From Nonomuraea coxensis DSM 45129 (GTDB taxonomy: Bacteria; Actinomycetota; Actinomycetes; Streptosporangiales; Streptosporangiaceae), in NCBI RefSeq assembly GCF_019397265.1, contig NZ_CP068985.1:2522501-2586500 (forward strand): a stretch of DNA of 64,000 bases, given 5' to 3'. This document shows positions 60,389 to 64,000 of the stretch, piece by piece (the stretch's first letter is position 1; each line of letters starts with the position of its first letter). The notes beneath the pieces were generated by a model, which saw nothing but the letters and a program-made list of their open reading frames with translations, had not been told where the DNA came from and made no database searches. The position numbers were made by a program, and so were the translations under genes.

Positions 60389-62840
60389 CGGGATGGTCGT
60401 CCTTTCGGTTCCACACGTCTTGTCCATGCGGCTCGTCGGCCAGGCGGCGTCCTTGCTGCCAGCCTTGCTGCATGGACGACATGAGCTGTGCGAGCTCCTC
60501 CGGCGAGCGTACGGAGACGCCGCGCGCCTGGGTACGTCTCGCGGTGCGGAGCTGAGGGGCGAGGCTGGCCTGCGGGACCCGCATGGGCAGCCCGTCCAGG
60601 TCCTCGTCGGCGTCCTGCGGCGGAACGGTGACGCTCCAGCCGGGAGGCGGGCCCGGCGGGACGGCCGGAGCGGGCCGCGCGGGGGAGGCGGCGTCGAACC
60701 AGGTGCCGCGCTCGGGCCTCGCCGGCTCCTCCGCCACCGCCTTCTCCTCGGGAGTGTTCTCGGGGATGTCCTCGCCGGCGTCCTCGGGGGCCTCCCCGGG
60801 CGCGTCGGGGAACCGGACCGGGTGGCCGTTGAGCACCTCGGCGTCGAGGGGCGTGCGGGGCTCCGGCGCGCGGAGCCGCGACTCGGCGGGCCCGGAGTCG
60901 AGCGCCCGCATGGGCCGGCCCGCGCCCACCGGCTCGGCCGGCCGCGCGGGGGCGTCCATGCCGGCCAGCAGGCCGACGGGCAGGAGCACGATCGCGGTCG
61001 TCCCGTCGTACGGGGAGCGCCGCAAGGAGATCTTGATGCCGTGCCGGGCCGCCAGCCTGGACACCACGAAGAGCCCGAGCCGGTCGCTGTCGGCGAGGTC
61101 GAACTCCGGCGGCTCGGTGAGGCGCGCGTTCAGCTCGTCCAGCGTGGCCTGGTTCAGCCCGAGCCCGCGGTCCTCCACCTCCAGGGCGAAGCCGTTGGCG
61201 GCGGTGATGCCGCGGATCTGCACGGAGGTGTCCGGCGGGGAGAAGACGGTGGCGTTCTCCACCAGCTCGGCCACGAGGTGGATGACGTCGGTGACCGCCG
61301 CCCCGACCAGCATCGGGGCCTGCGGCATCGGCGCGACGGTGACCCGGGTGTAGTCCTCGACCTCCAGGACCGCCGCCCGTACGACGTCGAACAGCGGCAC
61401 GGGGTCGCGCCAGCGGCGGGCCGGGGCCGAGTCGGACAGGATGATGAGGTTCTCGGCGTGCCGCCGCATGCGGGTGGTGAGGTGGTCGAGCTTGAACAGG
61501 TCCTCCAGCGTCTCGGGCTCGTCCACCCGGCGCTCCATCGTGTCGAGCAGCGCGAGCTGGCGGTGCAGCAGCGCCTGGTTGCGCCGCGCCAGGTTGAGGA
61601 ACACCTGGCCGACGCCCTTGCGCAGCGTCGCCTGCCCGACCGCGGCCTCGACCGCCGTGCGGCGCACGGCCGCGAAGGCGGCCACGACGCTGTCCACCTC
61701 GGCGGTCTCGGCGGGGTCGAGGGGAGGGGCCTCGGCGGCGGGGTCCACGTCGTCGCCGCGGCGCAGCCGTTCCACCAGGCGGGGCAGCCGCTGCTCGGCC
61801 AGCTCGACGGCCGAGCCCTGGAGCCGGCGCAGCTCGGCGATGAGCGAGCGGCCGAACCGGTACGACAACGCGAGCGACAGCAGCATCGCGGCGAGCCCCG
61901 CGAGCAGCACCAGCCCGATCCGCCAGTACGCGCCGCTCTTCTGCGACTGGGCCTCCTCGGCGGCGCGGGCCAGCTCGCTCTGGGTGCCCCGGTTGATGAG
62001 GCCGAGCAGCGCCTCGGCGTCGCCCTTCCACTGGGCGGCCTCGACCGGCGGCGGCCCGCCGGTGTCCCAGCTGAACAGCTCGTCCTCGGTCTCGATCAGC
62101 CGCCGGTACTGCGGGCTGGCGACGAGCTCGTCGTAGTTGGCCTTCAGCTCGGGGCCGGCGTCGCGCTCGGCGTTGGCGAAGACCAGCCGGCGGCTGCTCG
62201 ACGCGGCCACGAACGCGGCCCGGTCGGTGGGCGACATCCGGCGGTGGACGATGGTGGCGGTGAGCACGGCGTGCTCGCGGCCCAGGTACTCGGCGGTGGC
62301 CGCGTAGGCCGCCATGCCGCGCACCGAGCGGAAGGAGGAGACGTCGCTCAGCGCGTCGCGGTCGTTGAACTGCCGGTTGGCGACGGCGATGAGGTTGTTG
62401 TAGGCCTCGATGATGGTGAGCGGCGGGGCCAGGACGCCGCCGTCGGCCGAGGCGCGCAGCGACTGGAGGCCGTCGAGGGCCTGCACCAGCGCGCGCACCT
62501 GGGCGGGGGTCTCCTCGCCGCTCTCGGTGACGTCCACGGTGCCGATGACCTCGCGCAGCCGCTCGACCTTGGCGTCGGTGTTGCGGCGCTGGTCGATGAG
62601 CGGGGCGTACGAGCCGGTGCTGCGCGGCGCCTCGGCGGAGAGCTGCCGCTCGCGCTGGAGCTCGATGATGAGCTGCAGCACCGGCGAGCCGATGGCCTCC
62701 CAGCGGTCCTGCGTCTGCGAGACGTCCACGATCTCCTGGACGCTGGAGTAGGCGATGAAGCCCCACAGTGCCGCCATCGACACCAGCGGGAGTAAGAGGA
62801 TCCGGAGCAGCTTGGCACGGATCGGAGGGGGCGAACTCAT
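60369..62840 (-). CDS. cvnA: Conservon sensor kinase with nitrate/nitrite-sensing (NIT) domain (CvnA)
   Basis: 823 residues. Membrane helix 12-32, an extracytoplasmic NIT-like helical domain (about 40-305), a second helix (YWRIGLVLLAGLAAMLLSLA), a HAMP-like linker, a phosphoacceptor-like region without a clear H-box (FLNLARRNQALLHRQLALLD) and an ATPase domain (LVAELVENATVFSPPDTSVQ, DRGLGLNQ, DRLGLFVVSRLA). A disordered acidic/Pro-rich tail of about 170 residues follows. It is the membrane sensor of the conservon and the first gene of the cvnABCD transcript. The 250-bp upstream region holds two inverted repeats. Confidence 0.92.
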   Translation of the reverse strand: MSSPPPIRAKLLRILLLPLVSMAALWGFIAYSSVQEIVDVSQTQDRWEAIGSPVLQLIIELQRERQLSAEAPRSTGSYAPLIDQRRNTDAKVERLREVIGTVDVTESGEETPAQVRALVQALDGLQSLRASADGGVLAPPLTIIEAYNNLIAVANRQFNDRDALSDVSSFRSVRGMAAYAATAEYLGREHAVLTATIVHRRMSPTDRAAFVAASSSRRLVFANAERDAGPELKANYDELVASPQYRRLIETEDELFSWDTGGPPPVEAAQWKGDAEALLGLINRGTQSELARAAEEAQSQKSGAYWRIGLVLLAGLAAMLLSLALSYRFGRSLIAELRRLQGSAVELAEQRLPRLVERLRRGDDVDPAAEAPPLDPAETAEVDSVVAAFAAVRRTAVEAAVGQATLRKGVGQVFLNLARRNQALLHRQLALLDTMERRVDEPETLEDLFKLDHLTTRMRRHAENLIILSDSAPARRWRDPVPLFDVVRAAVLEVEDYTRVTVAPMPQAPMLVGAAVTDVIHLVAELVENATVFSPPDTSVQIRGITAANGFALEVEDRGLGLNQATLDELNARLTEPPEFDLADSDRLGLFVVSRLAARHGIKISLRRSPYDGTTAIVLLPVGLLAGMDAPARPAEPVGAGRPMRALDSGPAESRLRAPEPRTPLDAEVLNGHPVRFPDAPGEAPEDAGEDIPENTPEEKAVAEEPARPERGTWFDAASPARPAPAVPPGPPPGWSVTVPPQDADEDLDGLPMRVPQASLAPQLRTARRTQARGVSVRSPEELAQLMSSMQQGWQQGRRLADEPHGQDVWNRKDDHPDARPQK

Positions 62841-62993
62841 ACGATCATGTCCAATTCCGCCGAGCAGCCGCGAGTTGGTGTCGCCCCCCGAGGATGCCCG
62901 TCACGACTGATTACTCCTTACAGGTCCGTCCACTATGCCGATGGGGCAGATGTACTTCAAGGTACGGATGCGAAGAAACCGGGCTAACGACGG

Positions 62994-63054
62994 GTTGACT
63001 CTTTGTCAACACACCGATCGTGTTCGTAGCGGTTGGCATGTCACCTAATGTGAC
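62994..63054. promoter_or_regulatory. Two inverted repeats upstream of the conservon
   Basis: GTTGAC-N5-GTCAAC (62994-63010) and GTCAC-N5-GTGAC (63040-63054) lie in an AT-richer intergenic region between cvnA (starts 62840) and the ECF sigma gene (ends 63094). They are candidate operators for the conservon promoter or hairpins ending the sigma transcript. Confidence 0.4.
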
Positions 63055-63093
63055 GAATACCGGCCAAAATTCGGAACATCGTTCCGGAGGGCG

Positions 63094-63633
63094 TCAGGCG
63101 GCCTCGGCCGCCGCCAGCAGGGACGACAGCTTGTGCAGGCCGCGCGAGGTGCGGGCCTTGACCGTGCCCAGGGGGACGCGGAGGCGTTCGGCGATCTCCT
63201 GCTGGGTCAGCTCGCCGTAGTAGGCGAGCTCGATGACCTGCCGCTGGGCGTGGGAGAGCTCGGCCAGGGCGCGGCGGATCCGGTCCCGGTCGGCCAGCTC
63301 GTCGTCGGCCGGGCGCTGTGTCGGCACGGCCGCCTCGGCCGCGGCGTCCAGCGGGACCGTGGACGGGCGGCGGACGCGCAGGTGGTCCACGGCGCGGCGG
63401 TGGGCGATCACGTAGAGCCAGGCGGCCTGGCTCCTGGACGGGTCGTAGCGCTCGCGCGAGCGCCAGGCGTCGGCGAACACGACCTGGAGCAGGTCGTCCA
63501 CGTCCTGGGGCGAGATGAAGCGGCGCAGGTAGGAGCGGAGGGCGGGCGCGTGCGCGCGGTAGCTGTCGCTCAGGGTCTCCTCGTCGTCGCGCTCGGAGGG
63601 CCGCTGCTGGCTGATGGTCGGAGTCTTCCCCAT
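63094..63633 (-). CDS. ECF-family RNA polymerase sigma factor
   Basis: 179 residues from the ATG at 63633; an ATG 11 codons upstream is less likely. Region 2 (LRSYLRRFISPQDVDDLLQV, FADAWRSRERYDPSRSQAAW, LYVIAHRRAVDHLR) and region 4 (LAELSHAQRQVIELAYYGEL, TQQEIAERLRVPLGTVKART) are complete. No anti-sigma gene follows. The gene upstream on the same strand is a probable B12-binding MerR regulator, and an 11-bp direct repeat lies between them. That recalls light-responsive LitR/LitS-type systems, but the sigma subfamily is not certain. Confidence 0.92.
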   Translation of the reverse strand: MGKTPTISQQRPSERDDEETLSDSYRAHAPALRSYLRRFISPQDVDDLLQVVFADAWRSRERYDPSRSQAAWLYVIAHRRAVDHLRVRRPSTVPLDAAAEAAVPTQRPADDELADRDRIRRALAELSHAQRQVIELAYYGELTQQEIAERLRVPLGTVKARTSRGLHKLSSLLAAAEAA

Positions 63634-63653
63634 GGTCCGTCCCGCTTGCCTGG

Positions 63654-63675
63654 AAAACCTATTCAAAACCTATTC
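63654..63675. repeat. Tandem 11-bp direct repeat in the ECF sigma promoter region
   Basis: AAAACCTATTC occurs twice head to tail (63654-63675), 21 bp before the sigma factor start codon. Read on the minus strand the unit is GAATAGGTTTT. This is the only strongly AT-rich stretch in the last 900 bases. An 11-bp direct-repeat operator is the type recognised by CarH-like MerR/B12 regulators. Confidence 0.75.
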
Positions 63676-63723
63676 ATAGCGCCAGAAGAGGGACGGCACA
63701 ACGTCATCGGGGGAAAGACACGC

Positions 63724-64000
63724 TCAAGGCAGCGTCGCGCGGACTTGGGACAGCGCCTCGCGGAAGGTATCTACCCTGATCACGCCCTCGGGAAGAGCCC
63801 CGCGCCAGCCCCGGCCGCCGACGATCAGCCGTGCCGCCGGGCGCAGCCGCGGCAGCGCGGCCAGGGGAGCGGTCGCGCCGGTGATCTCCTGCTGCGACCA
63901 CACGAAGACCGCCGCCGGGTGCAGCCGGCGCATCGCGTGGGCCAGCGCGGCGTAGGGGGTGCGGGCGCCGAGGACGCGGGTCTCCACGCCCTCCTCGGCC
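63724..64000 (-). CDS. C-terminal part of a probable MerR/cobalamin-binding regulator
   Basis: The frame is open to the window edge, so only the last 92 residues are seen. VETRVLGARTPYAALAHAMR, LHPAAVFVWSQQ, then ARLIVGGRGWRG, PEGVIRVDTFREAL fit the second half of a B12-binding Rossmann domain as found at the C-terminus of CarH/LitR photoreceptor-type repressors. The HTH and the cobalamin-ligating His lie outside. Other B12-domain proteins remain possible. It is 90 bp upstream of the ECF sigma gene on the same strand. Confidence 0.6.
   Translation of the reverse strand, partial: AEEGVETRVLGARTPYAALAHAMRRLHPAAVFVWSQQEITGATAPLAALPRLRPAARLIVGGRGWRGALPEGVIRVDTFREALSQVRATLP

Noticed and set aside
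59634..62795. 1053-residue plus-strand open frame opposite the conservon
   Set aside because: Repetitive Gly/Val/Arg/Gln composition with no motif; shadow of cvnA-cvnC.

Overview
The window is high-GC DNA with dense, often overlapping genes, frequent GTG starts and many secreted hydrolases. It also holds a conservon (kinase / roadblock / DUF742 / small GTPase), FCD-GntR, IclR and LacI regulators, a SigB/F-type sigma factor and a class I cholesterol oxidase. This points to a soil filamentous actinomycete, most likely Streptosporangiaceae (Nonomuraea-like); the genus is an inference. No tRNA, rRNA, CRISPR array, transposase or phage gene was recognised.

Layout. 1-5.6 kb: end of an oligopeptide-type ABC binding protein, a UTRA-domain regulator with a CTTTAG operator cluster, a secreted GH3 beta-glucosidase (FN3, CBM2) behind a perfect CebR box, and a snapalysin. 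5.7-7.6 kb: an ABC exporter half-molecule. 7.6-15.9 kb: a bxl-like xylo-oligosaccharide locus, with an ABC importer (binding protein, two permeases) plus an erythromycin-esterase-family gene on the minus strand, and divergently a GH3 beta-xylosidase and LacI regulator, both sides carrying a shared operator. 15.9-19.9 kb: a PP2C phosphatase, a GH39-like lipoprotein, an EEP-family membrane phosphatase/nuclease, and a scrap of an alpha-L-rhamnosidase. 19.9-27.3 kb: a putative aromatic or heterocycle catabolic cluster (amidohydrolase; CoA-transferase, citryl-CoA-lyase-like protein, LigB, LigA, quinone-oxidoreductase-like protein) with an IclR regulator and repeated GGTTGTCCG / CGGACN4GTCCG boxes.

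27.5-30.6 kb: a cholesterol oxidase, a carboxymuconolactone-decarboxylase-like protein and a NAD-binding reductase broken by an apparent deletion, behind a KstR2-like box. 30.9-36.0 kb: a lipoprotein, an alpha/beta hydrolase, an SRPBCC protein, a second CaiB-type CoA-transferase, a STAS protein, and DUF2243 and CtaG-like membrane proteins. 36.0-36.5 kb: remnants of a TetR gene and an SDR gene with an orphan 22-bp palindrome. 36.6-41.0 kb: an ABC transporter co-transcribed with a NarL-type two-component system. 41.0-42.6 kb: a MarR repressor and a divergent FMN-reductase/GNAT fusion, with both start codons inside one 17+17 bp inverted repeat.

42.7-47.8 kb: a truncated NB-ARC protein, a GH6 cellulase, a small winged-helix regulator, a SigB/F-type sigma factor with a hairpin-T6 leader, and a secreted trypsin-like protease. 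47.9-56.4 kb: TetR; P6C/aminoadipate-semialdehyde dehydrogenase; DAO-type oxidase; D-2-hydroxyglutarate-dehydrogenase-like FAD/Fe-S protein; 2-oxoadipate dioxygenase/decarboxylase (HglS); FCD-GntR. Together these look like a lysine/pipecolate to 2-oxoglutarate pathway lacking only an aminotransferase. 56.5-59.0 kb: small and secreted unknown proteins, a CoA-binding protein and a haloacetate-dehalogenase-like hydrolase. 59.0-62.8 kb: the conservon. 63.1-64 kb: an ECF sigma factor and the end of a probable MerR/B12-binding regulator, with an 11-bp direct repeat between them.

Overall this is a saprophyte catabolic region (cellulose, xylan, steroids, aromatics, lysine), each block under its own local repressor. 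It carries at least four decayed genes. All product calls come from reading sequence and recalling families; no database search was run.
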